A DNA stretch of 64,000 bases from Plectosphaerella cucumerina (Eukaryota > Ascomycota > Sordariomycetes > Glomerellales > Plectosphaerellaceae). The DNA is taken from positions 4,340,001 to 4,404,000 of the forward strand of contig JAGPXD010000004.1 in NCBI GenBank assembly GCA_020746995.1, read 5' to 3'. Below the pieces are notes generated by a model, which worked only from the letters and a program-made list of their open reading frames with translations, made no database searches and was not told the origin of the DNA. The position numbers were made by a program, and so were the translations under genes. Below, piece after piece: positions 33,301-44,462 of this stretch; position 1 is the stretch's first letter, and each line of letters opens with the position of its first letter.

Positions 33301-36072
33301 AGTCTGGACCCACGTCCTGCACTGTACCTCAGCCGTTTGCTGTCGGATGTCCAGCGTCTCTCTGGTGGGGGTCCTGCATTGAGGGGTTGTCACGATGCCT
33401 CTGACTCGGCAACCTGCACGATGAAGCAGACACACGACGGACACCATGCTGCGCTGTCTTGGTCAGCTCGCCGCACCCCGCACCCAACGACTAACAACGG
33501 AACACTCCTCAGCAGACGATCTCGACCATCCTTCCGCTGATCGCACTGCCACAGCCCCTGGCCTGTCTTGGTACCGGTATTATCCTGAATGGATCGCCAG
33601 GCGATGCAAATGCAACCTTTTAATCCGCAACCGCCAGCAGCTGGATCTACCACAGGCACAGCTGCTCCTCGCAGCGGGCACAAGCAGCTCTGTACACGCA
33701 ACACGAGGGCCGGCTGGGCCGTTTGGAAGACGCTACACCACACGCCGTTGCATCTCGACTGAACGCCAGCGGCCGCTTTTGGAGCTCCTCCATCGAAAGC
33801 GTTCACCATCCCCCGCCCGCCGCTTGCTTGGCCGCACCGCCATCTTCACCGGCACAGCGAACTGAGGGACTGGGCCGGGCCGCACATCTCTCTTGACGTC
33901 TCATGACGCATGACCGACCATCGATACACCCTCTTCTCACAGCTCCTGCACGCAGCCTGGGAGACGACCGGCAAGCTTCGCGTAATTCCGCGTCTGCGAC
34001 CCGGCACTCTCGCCTTAGCGGTGCCTCCTGGGCGCGACCTCCTTGGTGCATCTGCCCACCACCAGCCAGGGCCTGCAGCGACGTGCGTCGTGCATGTGCG
34101 AGCTCAGAACCGTCACCGCCATCGGAGAAAACGACGTGCCCCTCCATCGACTGGTTTTCTGTCGACGTTGAACTGCAGCAGGCGAGAGCGCTCCGTCCAG
34201 AGACATGTTTCACCGCCCAGCCTGCCACGCACACGTCGACCCATTTACCCCGGATGGGCGCACCACCATCTCGTGATCCAGCACCTGTTCGAGGCATGTC
34301 CTGCTCTGCCATCCGTCGCCTGGCTTCCAGCCCCTTCCATACTCGTAACGTAGCTCCCCGCGTCCGGTAGAAGGCAGGTACCCTGGTGATCCCGTGCTTG
34401 ACCTCCACCATCGATAGTCCCCTGTCCATCAGACCTCGCCTCAATGGCACGGCATCAGCAGAAACATCGCCTGCAAGTGACACCCGATGTGGCTGCGTAC
34501 GTAACATTTGCGTTCACGGGGAAGACGCCGGACAACCCGATCCTTGTGTGCGGAGACCGAAGCTGCTGCAGCTGGCTGTTGTCGCTCTGCCTATCACCTC
34601 AACGTCCTGCAAGTCTGTTCGCCTTGATCGAGGATCACTGAGTCTCAGTTTCCCCTCCTGGCCGGCATATCGTTCGGACGCTCGCAAGAGCAACTCTCGT
34701 CGACCATTGACGACTCAATTGGACCTCTTTGCTGTGCGATCCTGTGCATACAGTTCCGTCTGAATCGTCCGAGGCAGCAGAGCAAGGATCAATGCTCCAC
34801 GAGACTTTGGTGCCATCGTCTCGCCTTGGAGACACAGTCATGGCACCCGCCGTGCTTTTTCGGGCACAACAGGCAACCCCGCCCCGGGACTCCGGACGCC
34901 CCGGCGCCCGGCAGCATTGGCGGGCAGGCGGACTCGTTGGTTCAACAGCCAGAGGCTACTGCAGCCGGCCAAGGTCATGCTGTCCGCCTCCGACAGCTTG
35001 TGTCGTTCTGCCCGCCCGCCGCGAGTCAAGGCGGCTGCGGGGTCTGGGGTTGCGGTTCAGGAGCTGGGCCATCTCTCCAAGCCCCCTTTTGGGGGAGCTT
35101 GAGAGCTCTGCCCGGCTGGGTTGGCCCTGTCTGCCCGGTGAACGGTACGAACCCTACGAGAACCCGGGCAGTCTCCCGACCTTGGTTTTGTTTGTTTCAA
35201 CGCCAGCCCGAGTCAGCGACGCCCGCCCGGCGGAAGAAGGGATCAACCTTCGTCAACGAGCTGTTCATCAATGGTTGCCTTGCACTGCCCAACGGTGGCA
35301 GTGTCGGGAGACGCCGTGAGTAAAGTGACGTACTGACGTACTGACGTACTGACGTACTGACGTACTGACGTACTGACGTACTGACGTACTGACGTACTGA
35401 CGTACTGACGTACTGACGTACTGACGTACTGACCATCCAACACTGCCTCTGCCCAGAACTTCAAGTAAGATTTGCAGACGACGTTGGAAGACCCCTTCGG
35501 ACGCTCGACTCAGGGGCTCTCTCTTAGGCCAACCCCGCATCCAGCGAACCCGTGAGCGTGACCGGTCCTGGGATCATCCTGTGGTCACGCCTCCCGCGCA
35601 GATCGATCCTGGCGAGGGAGATGGCGCGACACGTCGAATGGCCTGCGGGGTGCAGATTGAGCCTCTGCTTGGCCATGGACATGACGCGGGTCTTCTCGAA
35701 GCGATGATCTCTGCCGCAGACGGACAACGAGGAAGGGACGGATCTGTTAAGGGGCACCGGTCCCAAAACTCGCTTTCGGCCACCTCGGTCGATCATCAGC
35801 ACGGCCGCAGCCACGGACGGCGCGGCGTTCAGGGGTTGACAGAGAGAAATCTGCATTGCTATCTGGGTTTGCTACAGACCCATTGTCAGGTCTGCTCTCT
35901 CGTCTACAGCTGATACACATGAGCAAGATCAAGCTCCCCGTCACTGTTGCGGTCACTCTTGGGAGATCGTCAGAGTTGACGTCCCAGCACAATATCCCCC
36001 GATACCTTTCCTTCCATCCGCAAAGCCATATCCTTAGTCGCATGTAGAGTGGGTGAGTGCCATGCCCTCCGT
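30394..36072. other. 5.7-kb gene-poor region upstream of the RIM15-type gene
   Basis: No frame on either strand encodes recognisable protein; all are short and mutually overlapping with biased composition. The first kilobase should include the RIM15 promoter and leader. The rest may be extended promoter, a non-coding transcript or eroded sequence. It contains the 8-bp minisatellite at 35326-35433. Confidence 0.5.
35326..35433. repeat. 8-bp minisatellite TGACGTAC, 13 full units
   Basis: Thirteen perfect copies of TGACGTAC occupy 35326-35429, followed by a partial TGAC. Each unit contains TGACGT, the half-site of the CRE element bound by Atf1/CREB-type bZIP factors. Copy number is likely to vary between isolates. 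Confidence 0.97.
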
Positions 36073-37956
36073 TCACCTCTGGTGGTAACCGCCCTGGGCG
36101 GCGGGATCGGCCATTCCTATGGCCTGGAACCACCGAGCTCGCTCCTCGGCATACATGGCGCGGTCTTGCTGAAGTCGGTCTTCGAGAGTCATGCTGCCCC
36201 TGATGGGGCTGTTGGCGAAGACGGGTCTTCCCTCGACATCTGGGACCACCATGCGAACGAGGTCCTCGTTGTGTGCTCTGCTCGCATACACGGGGAGAGG
36301 GATGGGCGTGGTCGAGACCAGAGGAGGCTCTCCAGCTATGATAGCCTTCTTGTTCTGCGTCTTACTGCCCTTGGGGCGGCCGGGCCAGCGCTTTTGGCTG
36401 GCCGCCTCCGCGGGCGAAGCCTCGCGCGCAGAACGGACAGGCGGGTGTGCACCGATGGTCATAGTGACCTTGCCAGCAGCTGTGGAGGTCGACTTGGCGC
36501 GGGACGCGGCGCCGCCCTCGAGGACCCATTCTTTCGTCGGCTCTGGGGTAGTCATGCCGCCCATGATGGGAGGCGGCGAGTCGCGGATGCTGGAGAACAT
36601 ACGCTTCTTGGGGACGCTCCAGGCGCCCATAGATCGACGGCGGCCACTGTTGGGCGCAACGGAGGGTGCGATAGGGACCGGAGGGCCGGTGGGAGGAGAC
36701 GCGCTGTTCTTCGAAGTCGGAGAAGCTTGGGCAACAGGGTGGGCTGGCGAAACGAGGCTATGAGGAGGAACAAACGGTAGAGGAATGATGCTTGTCGAGT
36801 ATCTGCGGTTGGCAGGCAAGGCGGTCGAGCCCTGCTCCTTATTGCTCTTCTTCGCCTTCTTGGCCTTCTTCGGTGAGTCCTCATGGTCGGAGTCTTCATT
36901 CTGGGTGTCCTCAGGGTCCTTCTTGACCTCGGTCTTGCCCTTGCCCTTCTTCTTCTTCGTTGGGGTCTCGTGCTCGTCATTAGACCGCTCAGCGGTAGTC
37001 TCGTCGGGGACACTCTCGCGCTTCCGCTTCTTCTCCTTCTTGCGGTCCTTCTTCGACTTGGTGTTGTCGGGCTTCTGCTCGTCGAGGAAGGGGTCGTCTC
37101 CATCCTCCATGCCAAAGTTGAAACCATGATCCGCAGTCGAGTGACTGTGGAAGGGCATGAATGACGGGTTCAGAGGCGTGAAACCACGCATTATCGGATT
37201 CATCGCTCCCTTTCCCTTTGAGGCAGACCTGGTGATGGCCTCCTTGATGTCAGAGGGGATCTCAGTTTCCTCGTACTCGTCCAGGTTCATATGGCGAGTA
37301 GCCCTCTCGAATTGCTCCTGCACGGACATCTCGGCGTCTTTGCCGTCCTCGTTGTCGTTCTCATGACCCTCCACGTCCATTGCATCGTCCCCATCAGACG
37401 CCTCCTCTTGCTTGGTGATCTCCGCGGACTTCTTCTCGCTCTTCATGTTCGACGAAGTGTTGACGCCATGCTGGCCAAGGTGGTCCTGGAATCGTTCATA
37501 CATCTTCCCCAGCGTCTCCATAGCCTTGCGCTTCTTCGCTGTCTCCTGCTGGAGATATACACCAGTCACGACGCCAAAGCTGGTAGTCAAGTCGGCCATA
37601 TGCTTTGTCTCTTTGGCGGTGAGTCGCTTCATGCGGCCCTGCAACGCCTCCATGTTGCGGCTCCAGTTGGGCGAGGTGGCGGGCGCGGGCCTGCCGCCGC
37701 TGAGGAGTTGGCGCTCGGCATCGAGGTCGGCCTCAAGGCGCTGTCGCTTTTTGATGAGTTTGGTGGTCTTGGCATGGAGCTTCTTGGCTTGGTCCTTGTA
37801 AATGCGGCCGCTGGACAGAATGCTGGGCGTGTCTAGACCGGAGATGGGGCTGCTGGGTGTCTCGGGGATGTCGAGCTCGGGCTTGGTGGTGGGGGGATTG
37901 AGGAGGGCCAGGACGTCGGCCTTCTTGAGCTTCTTGCTCTTCTTGGAGGGCGTCAT
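36073..37956 (-). CDS. Hypothetical nuclear protein, low-complexity, coiled coil and AT-hook-like
   Basis: A 627-residue single-exon gene. The basic N-terminus (MTPSKKSKKLKKAD) is followed by a predicted coiled coil (QAKKLHAKTTKLIKKRQRLE; about residues 55-160), an acidic stretch (SDGDDAMDVEGHENDNED) and a long Lys-rich block (KSKKDRKKEKKRKRE). Further on comes a Ser/Pro-rich region and, near residue 530, KRWPGRPKGSKTQNKK, an AT-hook-like GRP core. Composition points to a nuclear, nucleic-acid-associated protein. No named family is recognised. The frame is uninterrupted and has the codon use of its neighbours. Confidence 0.78.
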   Translation of the reverse strand: MTPSKKSKKLKKADVLALLNPPTTKPELDIPETPSSPISGLDTPSILSSGRIYKDQAKKLHAKTTKLIKKRQRLEADLDAERQLLSGGRPAPATSPNWSRNMEALQGRMKRLTAKETKHMADLTTSFGVVTGVYLQQETAKKRKAMETLGKMYERFQDHLGQHGVNTSSNMKSEKKSAEITKQEEASDGDDAMDVEGHENDNEDGKDAEMSVQEQFERATRHMNLDEYEETEIPSDIKEAITRSASKGKGAMNPIMRGFTPLNPSFMPFHSHSTADHGFNFGMEDGDDPFLDEQKPDNTKSKKDRKKEKKRKRESVPDETTAERSNDEHETPTKKKKGKGKTEVKKDPEDTQNEDSDHEDSPKKAKKAKKSNKEQGSTALPANRRYSTSIIPLPFVPPHSLVSPAHPVAQASPTSKNSASPPTGPPVPIAPSVAPNSGRRRSMGAWSVPKKRMFSSIRDSPPPIMGGMTTPEPTKEWVLEGGAASRAKSTSTAAGKVTMTIGAHPPVRSAREASPAEAASQKRWPGRPKGSKTQNKKAIIAGEPPLVSTTPIPLPVYASRAHNEDLVRMVVPDVEGRPVFANSPIRGSMTLEDRLQQDRAMYAEERARWFQAIGMADPAAQGGYHQR

Positions 37957-38716
37957 GATGGGCGCAGTGCGGCAGAAGTTGGTGTTGGGAATGGATAGGA
38001 GATGGAATCAGGTGGTCATGGGGAAGAGGTAGACGGGGTTGTCGTTCATTGCAAGAGGAATTTCTTGGGAGGGGCAAACAAAAGGTGAAGAAGAAGGGGG
38101 TGAAAGAGAAAGAAGAAAACGGCTTTTTTTGGTTGTTGCAGCGACTACCCGTCCGGGCTTTGGTTCACGGGCCTGGTTCCTCAGGGTTCAGGGCAACAGT
38201 TCGGGGAAGGTGCCTTTCTCATTGTGTTTGTTTTGGGGAGGGTGAATTTGAAGGCATCGAGGATTTTTTGGGTAAAATATCCGGCCTTGCCACCTGACTT
38301 GGGAGGCAGGAGCCTGGAGGTCCTTCCAGTTGCACCTTCCGCGGAAGGTTCCAGAGACAGCACAGAGAATCTTTGAAAGACAGAGTACTAGTAGGCCATG
38401 TCCATTCCCCTGAATTTGGTGCTTGGATGATTTACCACTGTATTTTGACATCTCCCTGGCATCCATCTCATGACAATTTCACCTAGCAACCGGCTTGCCT
38501 AGCGGACCACACAGCGCGGCATAGGTCCATCAACAAGAGCACGCAAGTGTTCTGCGGTGGTCAGAGGCTGAGAATGGCATTGCTTTGGTCCTCGAGGTCC
38601 GTATGCCCCGTTCCGTCATACACTCCACATCGGTCTCGTCCATGTCCTCCAAACTGTCCAAGTCCAGTCCTGCAGAATCTTATGGCCCTTTGCGCGAGCG
38701 TTCTTCAACTTTCCCT
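37957..38716. other. Intergenic region
   Basis: Upstream flank of the nuclear protein gene and downstream flank of BTB1. No gene seen. Confidence 0.5.
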
Positions 38717-39689
38717 TTACACGTCCGCCAGAGACAGGCCCTCGTAGCAGATGTTCCTAATGTCCTGAATAGCATGGCCCATGCATACCCTTGCATGACG
38801 AAGCACACAGCCAATGCAGGTTCCTTGGGTCCGCACATAGTAGCTGCTCTTCTCCATCTTGATCAGCTCTGCCTGGGCCTCCTCCAGTTGTTCAAGTCGT
38901 TTTTGAGGTGTCCGTGTGTCGTTGGTATCCATGCAGTCTTCCAGTTCTGCTTGGATGTACTCGAGTCTGCCTGACACGTCTGTGCAGTTGCATCGACGTG
39001 TACTGTTCAGAGCTGGTGAGAGGCGCTCGACGAGTTTGCTGTTGATCTGTGCTCGCTTTGCGTCGAGCATGGCTGCGGTGCGATCAGTAAATTGCCCCCA
39101 ACTACCACAGGGCCCGAGGAACTGATTTGAACTTACTACTCATCTGAGGCTCGAAAGCTCGAACTCTGAAACATTCATAGAACTGTCTGTGGAAAGACGT
39201 GGCTGGGCCGACTCGGAGAAGTTTCGCGGAAACGCTCTTGAACGCGTTGCTAGCCTGGATGGTTGATGCCGCAAGGAGCAGGAAACACAGATCTGCAGAG
39301 CTCTCGGATGTGAATGTTCTAGCCTGGATGAGACTCTCGAGGTATGAACCCAGAGATGAAAGGACTTCGAATTCGTCAGCCAGCATTGCGATGTCCATAA
39401 TAGTCTCGCAGTCAGGCATCTCGTTCTCGTAGTAGTCATGGTGAAGGTAGCGCAGCATCGTCGCCGCAGTATCGACTTGAAAGTCGCCCGGAAGAGTAAT
39501 TCTCGGCAGGTCCTTGGTGTCGCAGCTTATCTTCTGGTCATCCACCGAGATGGTGTCAAGAAGGGCTGCGAACTTGTGAGAAGCGTTGCGCAGAATGGTT
39601 GACTGGCCGAGGACGCGCACGTGCGTGGCTTTGCCGAGGATGATGGCAACATCGGGCGCTGGTGTCGCGGTGATTATCTCGTCCTCCAT
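38717..39689 (-). CDS. BTB/POZ domain protein, paralog 1 (BTB1)
   Basis: Two exons, 39689-39137 and 39072-38717 (64-nt intron), giving 302 residues. The N-terminal BTB fold reads DVAIILGKATHVRVLGQSTI, then LRNASHKFAALL, continuing to MLADEFEVLSSLGSYLESLI. A helical middle precedes the splice junction. The C-terminal exon (356 nt, the same length as in BTB3) begins MLDAKRAQINSKLVERL and contains the paired cysteines GTCIGCVLRH. BTB domains mediate dimerisation and, in some proteins, Cullin-3 binding. No kelch, MATH or zinc-finger partner domain is seen, and the role is unknown. The gene is head to head with BTB2 (469 bp between starts). Confidence 0.82.
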
Positions 39690-40158
39690 GCTGGGCTCTT
39701 CGCAACAGGGTGTAGTCAGGACGCAATCGGTGTTGGGGCGGAGTGTGGAAAGCTGGAGTTATGTGCCGATTCGGAGTTGAGCGATGGACTAGGAATTGGT
39801 ATCAGAAATGGAGAAGTGAAGAGTGAAGAATTGTGGCAGGTACAGGTATGGAGGGAAAATCTCAACAATCTTCAAAGGGTCAAAAAGGTGCCTGTGGCTT
39901 GAGGTTCTTGCCCTGGAGGCTGGATGGGGAAAGTATTTGGCTGCCTGCCCAGGCGTGGTGAAAAGATGGGACTGAAAGAAATCGCTGCTTGCCTGGGAAT
40001 TTCTAGGGTCCCAAGTGAATGCAAGCTCCTGGCAGGTGGGGAAGCCCAAGCTGCCTTTCAAAAATGATGCCAGCTTCCTGCACCTCTGCTTTCTACACAT
40101 TCGTTTTCTCTCCAGAACATCGCCCCTGGGCATCCCAATCCAACAACCTCTTCACCAC
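39690..40158. promoter_or_regulatory. Shared divergent promoter region of BTB1 and BTB2
   Basis: A 469-bp head-to-head spacer between two related genes. Upstream in-frame codons of BTB2 (from 40015) read as leader rather than BTB sequence. Co-regulation is an inference from geometry. Confidence 0.4.
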
Positions 40159-41136
40159 ATGGCGACTGAGCCAGCCAACATCATGAGGGAGGTCCATGTG
40201 ACCAGTATCCCCGACATCTGTCTGGTTCTTCCATCCGGAGAGCTCAAGATCCTCGCCAATGTCGCAGTACTTCGCAACGCGTCCCCAGTCTTCCATGCAA
40301 TGCTGGGCCCCGACTATCTGGAGGGTCAGACTATGAACAACACCGAATCGACACCTGAGATCGACCTACCTGAGGATGACGCGAAAGCCATGCTCCTCCT
40401 CATGCAGATAATTCACATGCGCTACGGAGAACTTCGCGACGCTGTGGCCCATCCCGAATTTCTTATCGACTCGGTCCGCGACACTGCCATTCTGGCTGAC
40501 AAGTACGACGTTTGCCAGGCAGTCAGCTTAAGCTTCCACGTGCTGGCCAGGCTGGACAAAGTCCCGGAGATGGAGGACATGGGAGATCTATGGTCTATTC
40601 TATCTGCGTCATACATCGTCGGCAACCGCGACGCCTTTAGGGCGTCTTCGGCCAGGCTCATCATGTTCTGCAACGTTGCCTACTCCACCGTTGCCTTCAC
40701 CATCAGTCAAACCGGTGGTAGTCGAGCCGGCAGCATGCCTCGTCAGGCGGACATGTCGATCTGCAGTCAGTTGTTTACCCAACCCCCTCTAGAATCTCTA
40801 CTGACTGGGAACAAAGTGATGCTAGAGGAAAAGCGTGCCAGAATGCGCGCTAAAGTCTCTGAGATGATTGGAAAAAACATCCAATGTCTGGTCGACTGGG
40901 CCGAGGAAGACAATTCCTGGTACATGCCGCGATTCTCATACTCTGACAGCCTCGATAGGACCTTGCTCGATCTCACATGCAGCATCGACGAGATGCCTCC
41001 CAAACCTTCCGGTCACAAGGACCTATTCGAGGCAGTTCTGGCGATGCTGGAGACAAACGGAAATTTGGGCCTTTGCTTCGACTGCGTCAGATACGGAGCG
41101 ATCAAGGACCATGAATGCACCAAACTGGCAGTATAG
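40159..41136 (+). CDS. BTB/POZ domain protein, paralog 2 (BTB2)
   Basis: The uninterrupted frame would give 325 residues, but alignment with BTB1 and BTB3 supports an in-frame 51-nt intron at 40766-40816 (GTCAGT donor, CTGAC branch, AAAG acceptor). Exons 40159-40765 and 40817-41136 give 308 residues and bring MMLEEKRARM to the position of MLDAKRAQI (BTB1) and ALLEEKRGM (BTB3). The BTB domain reads DICLVLPSGELKILANVAVL, then RNASPVFHAMLGPDYLEG and ILADKYDVCQAV. The C-terminus carries GLCFDCVRYG. Function unknown. Confidence 0.82.
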   Translation: MATEPANIMREVHVTSIPDICLVLPSGELKILANVAVLRNASPVFHAMLGPDYLEGQTMNNTESTPEIDLPEDDAKAMLLLMQIIHMRYGELRDAVAHPEFLIDSVRDTAILADKYDVCQAVSLSFHVLARLDKVPEMEDMGDLWSILSASYIVGNRDAFRASSARLIMFCNVAYSTVAFTISQTGGSRAGSMPRQADMSICSQLFTQPPLESLLTGNKVMLEEKRARMRAKVSEMIGKNIQCLVDWAEEDNSWYMPRFSYSDSLDRTLLDLTCSIDEMPPKPSGHKDLFEAVLAMLETNGNLGLCFDCVRYGAIKDHECTKLAV

Positions 41137-42155
41137 GTTTGGGCTGAGAAACCAGCGCGGCGAACGCCAAAGTTGTAGCAAGGATAATGGAAAATCCGGC
41201 TGTGTCTCAAACGGAATAATAAGGACTGTTCATGTTGACCTTGCGTCAGTGTCAAGTGTCTACGTGCTGTGCTAAAGCAGAGAGTAGATGGCGAACCATG
41301 CCAGCCCTTAGGGGTTGACCAAGTCAACAGACAACAGCCCTGACTCCGACCTTGCAGCTTTCCCGGACCTCTGCTTTGAAGGTAGATCTCGATTCCTGAC
41401 ACCGACACATGACTTCTCAGGCACTTCAAGCTAACTGTGTCTCTGACACGAAATTCAACCGGGCTTCGATCCTGACAGTGACGTGATCAACTGTCATCCT
41501 GAAAAATGCCCAGGTGGCTAGCATCCTTCATTTGTGATCAAGTCGCTGAAGGTGCACGATGATTCTAGGCGCTCTGGTGACGACATCATTCTGGCAATGT
41601 CTAGAGAAGAATCGCCTCGATCAAGATCAAGGGAGAAACACGCACGTATCACACAGAAAGCAAACTCCACGATGAATTCTGATCAAAATTTAAAGGTGGT
41701 CAGCAGCCTTGGTCGACCGAATGCGAGCTCGGCACCTGAATGTGTTGTCGTACAAAATGAAGGTGATGTCAGTACTGTAATGATCCTGAAAGTGTCTCAT
41801 TCATGTCGGGTCTCTTTGTATGCGGACTCAGACGGCCTTTGCTTCAGACATGGCAGGCAGTCAAGTCTTATTAGCGGGACGCTGATCGAAGTGAATGAAA
41901 TTCCAGCCGGATTTTCAATGGAAGGATCCAGCAGTATGGAGGGTGAAAGGAAAGAACTGGTTCTTTCCTTTTCTCAGCAGGTGCCTGCCTACCATCCTCA
42001 GGTTCCTGCATCGGCCACCCGAACTTTTCTCTGCACAGATTAAAATCCCTGCTGAAGTTCTACCAAAGAAAAAATCCCCAATCCATCACTTCCACCTCAC
42101 CACCTCATCAACTCATCTCTCTTGTCCTGTCTCCCGCAGGACTCAGCCATCAGAA
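41137..42155. other. Spacer between BTB2 and BTB3
   Basis: About 1 kb. It contains a 169-codon open frame (41534-42043) with no recognisable motif and mixed codon use, not called as a gene. The last 100 bp form a CT-rich leader for BTB3. Confidence 0.45.
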
Positions 42156-43167
42156 ATGGCGCCGTCCCCCGCCACCGCTCCCAATCCCGCCACGGCCGCT
42201 GACGAAGTCATCGCGCCGACCAACTTTCATGTCACCAGCATTGCCGACGTATGCTTGGTCTTCCCGTCTGGCATCAAAATCTTCGCCAATGTGTCCGTTC
42301 TTCGCAACGCGTCCCCGGTGTTCCGGGCAATGATGGGTCCGCACTTCCAGGAAGGACAGGCAATCATCAACAACACTGGATCTACTCAGGAGATTGCGTT
42401 TCCCGAAGACGACTCGGAGGTCATGCTCACTGTGGCACGACTGCTTCACCATCGAGAGCTCGAACTATCCGACAAGCTGACAGCTAAGCACGTTTACGAG
42501 GTTGCCGTTCTCGCCGACAAGTACGATGTTTGTCGCGTGGTCAGGTCGGCTTTGGCCACGCTCCCGATCCAACGCGACAGTCGGAAGAATGTGTGCCTAG
42601 ATATGTGGTACCTACTGACCGCGGCATTCATCGTCGGCCACCGCGATGTCTTCAAGAAGATGTCAACGGAACTGCTTTGGGATTGCGCGGATCCGTATAT
42701 CATTCTTCTCAGAGCTTCTAAGACCCGCGGCGAGGCCGATGTTTGGATCGTGGGTGAGTATTCTTGTCTCAAGGCTCGAGACAGGAACACTGAACGCTAA
42801 TACACACAAAGCCCTTCTCGAAGAAAAGCGTGGCATGCTGCGAAGCAAGATGCTCGAAAGCATCATCGAATACTACTCAAATGCGCCTGAAGAGGTATCC
42901 AGAACCGAGCTGCACGGCAAACACGGCGACATTGCCTCGTCGGTATGTTTCGAACATTACCACTCCCTTCGGAAAAATATCGAGACACTACAGAGCGCCA
43001 TGGAACCCGACTCAGATGACATCGACGACGACCAGTTCAAAGATTTAGAAAGCACGGTCAAGACAATGGAGGAACAGATGTCAGAGGGCATCTGTTTTGA
43101 CTGTGTCGGTAACTATGGATCGCACACTAAGCAACACGATTCCACAAAACCCAACTCATTCTTCTGA
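42156..43167 (+). CDS. BTB/POZ domain protein, paralog 3 (BTB3)
   Basis: Two exons, 42156-42753 and 42812-43167 (58-nt intron with a GCTAAT branch), giving 317 residues. The BTB domain reads DVCLVFPSGIKIFANVSVL, then RNASPVFRAMMGPHFQEG and VLADKYDVCRVVRSAL. It is clearly closest to BTB2. The 356-nt second exon matches BTB1 in length and starts ALLEEKRGMLRSKM. It includes an acidic linker and the C-terminal GICFDCVGNYG, equivalent to GLCFDCVRYG in BTB2. It is in tandem with BTB2 and has no further recognisable domain. Confidence 0.85.
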
Positions 43168-44462
43168 TGCAGAGGAGAACAACGTGCAGCGAGAAGATTC
43201 TCAATCGTGGGCCGGGGGGGGGGGGGGGTTCAGTTTCTTTGCACTTGCAGCATGCAGAATGGCTTTGGGTCAAATATTCTCATCACTCTCGGTACAGTTT
43301 GACAGAAAAAGACACAACCGAATCACCACTTCATCAAGGCTCGTTGGGCTGCTGCTTTCAATATTCCCGTGTGCGGGAAGAAGTGATGTGCTGATTGCTG
43401 AGGTACATCATGCCCACTCACACATCATGTCTTGGGATCAAAAGTGTATGATTTGGCCTACTCTTCGACTCAAATTGGCAGACAACGGGAGATACAGCGG
43501 CAGACATGACATCAAACGGTGAGTTTAATGAAATGCATTTTGCCATCCCGTCACATTTCGGGAGCAGCATCATGCAGTCAAGGTCGACAAAGGGGGATGC
43601 TCACACATCACATCTGCCCTCATCTCAAACGCACCTGAAGAGGATGTCCTCAATCTGTCAGATCTCATTGTATCACAGTGGCGCATGCTGCGGCCGACTG
43701 TAGCCTGGGCTCGTTGCGCCGCGATCTGACGCTGTGCAACGTCGCTAACGGTCAGACGCCACGGGGCTTAGGCAGTCCTGGGATCTTCGGAGCAGCCATT
43801 TGTTATTTCGGGGGTGGGTGAGATGGATGCATGACAGCTGAAAGCCACGCCCCTTGGCTGGCTGACCCCCCCCCTCAGGCTTGCTGCATTGCAGGGCGGC
43901 AGGGAGGTGAATGAGATGGGGGCCGAGAACTGTCGGCTTCCGTCTGCCTTAAGGCTGGGAGCCTTCCCGTGCGGCCCAAGTAATCGGTGTGTGACACCCT
44001 CGTCGAGTTTGCACAGCCATGTCCAGAATGGAGGGGAGGCGTCCAAGACATGTCTGTTTGCCTGCAGTGGAAGGTGGGTGGACGCAATGACGCAGGCTAT
44101 CCCACCACCATCGTCTCTACCGGCGCTTCCACAGCCTGATGCGACCACCAAATACAAAGACTCGACTTCTGCTCCGGATCTCTGGTCCTTTAACTCTCTT
44201 CGTTCCCACTCCTCACGCCCCAATCTTCAACTTCCCCATCATTAGCGCACCCACATCAACCAGTGCCGCCACATCGTGTCCTCGAGTCCGAGATCGACCT
44301 TGCTGCAATCAGCATTTCAGATTCAGACACATCTTGGTGAGAGGTGCCCAAGAATTTGTCAGCTTCAATGACTGACCATTCACCTCGACAGACTCGAGCT
44401 TCCATCCGCAATCTTTCGCCGCACGTCTTTTGTTTCTCACCTCCAACGCCCAACATCAGATC
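43168..44462. other. Intergenic region with a G15 homopolymer
   Basis: About 1.3 kb without a supported gene. A run of 15 G residues lies at 43214-43228, where assembly may be unreliable. Confidence 0.5.

Noticed and set aside
32068..34507. Several frames of 120-234 codons in the gene-poor region
   Set aside because: Arg/Ser/Pro/Ala-biased, overlapping on both strands, and none resembles a known protein or splices convincingly to another.
35197..35540. Minus-strand frames encoding repeated VSTSVRQY units
   Set aside because: They are translations of the 8-bp minisatellite, open in all frames because 8 is not a multiple of 3 and the unit has no stop in this orientation.
41534..42043. 169-codon frame between BTB2 and BTB3
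   Set aside because: Mixed codon use and no motif, and it overlaps the BTB3 leader. It cannot be excluded as a small gene without transcript evidence.
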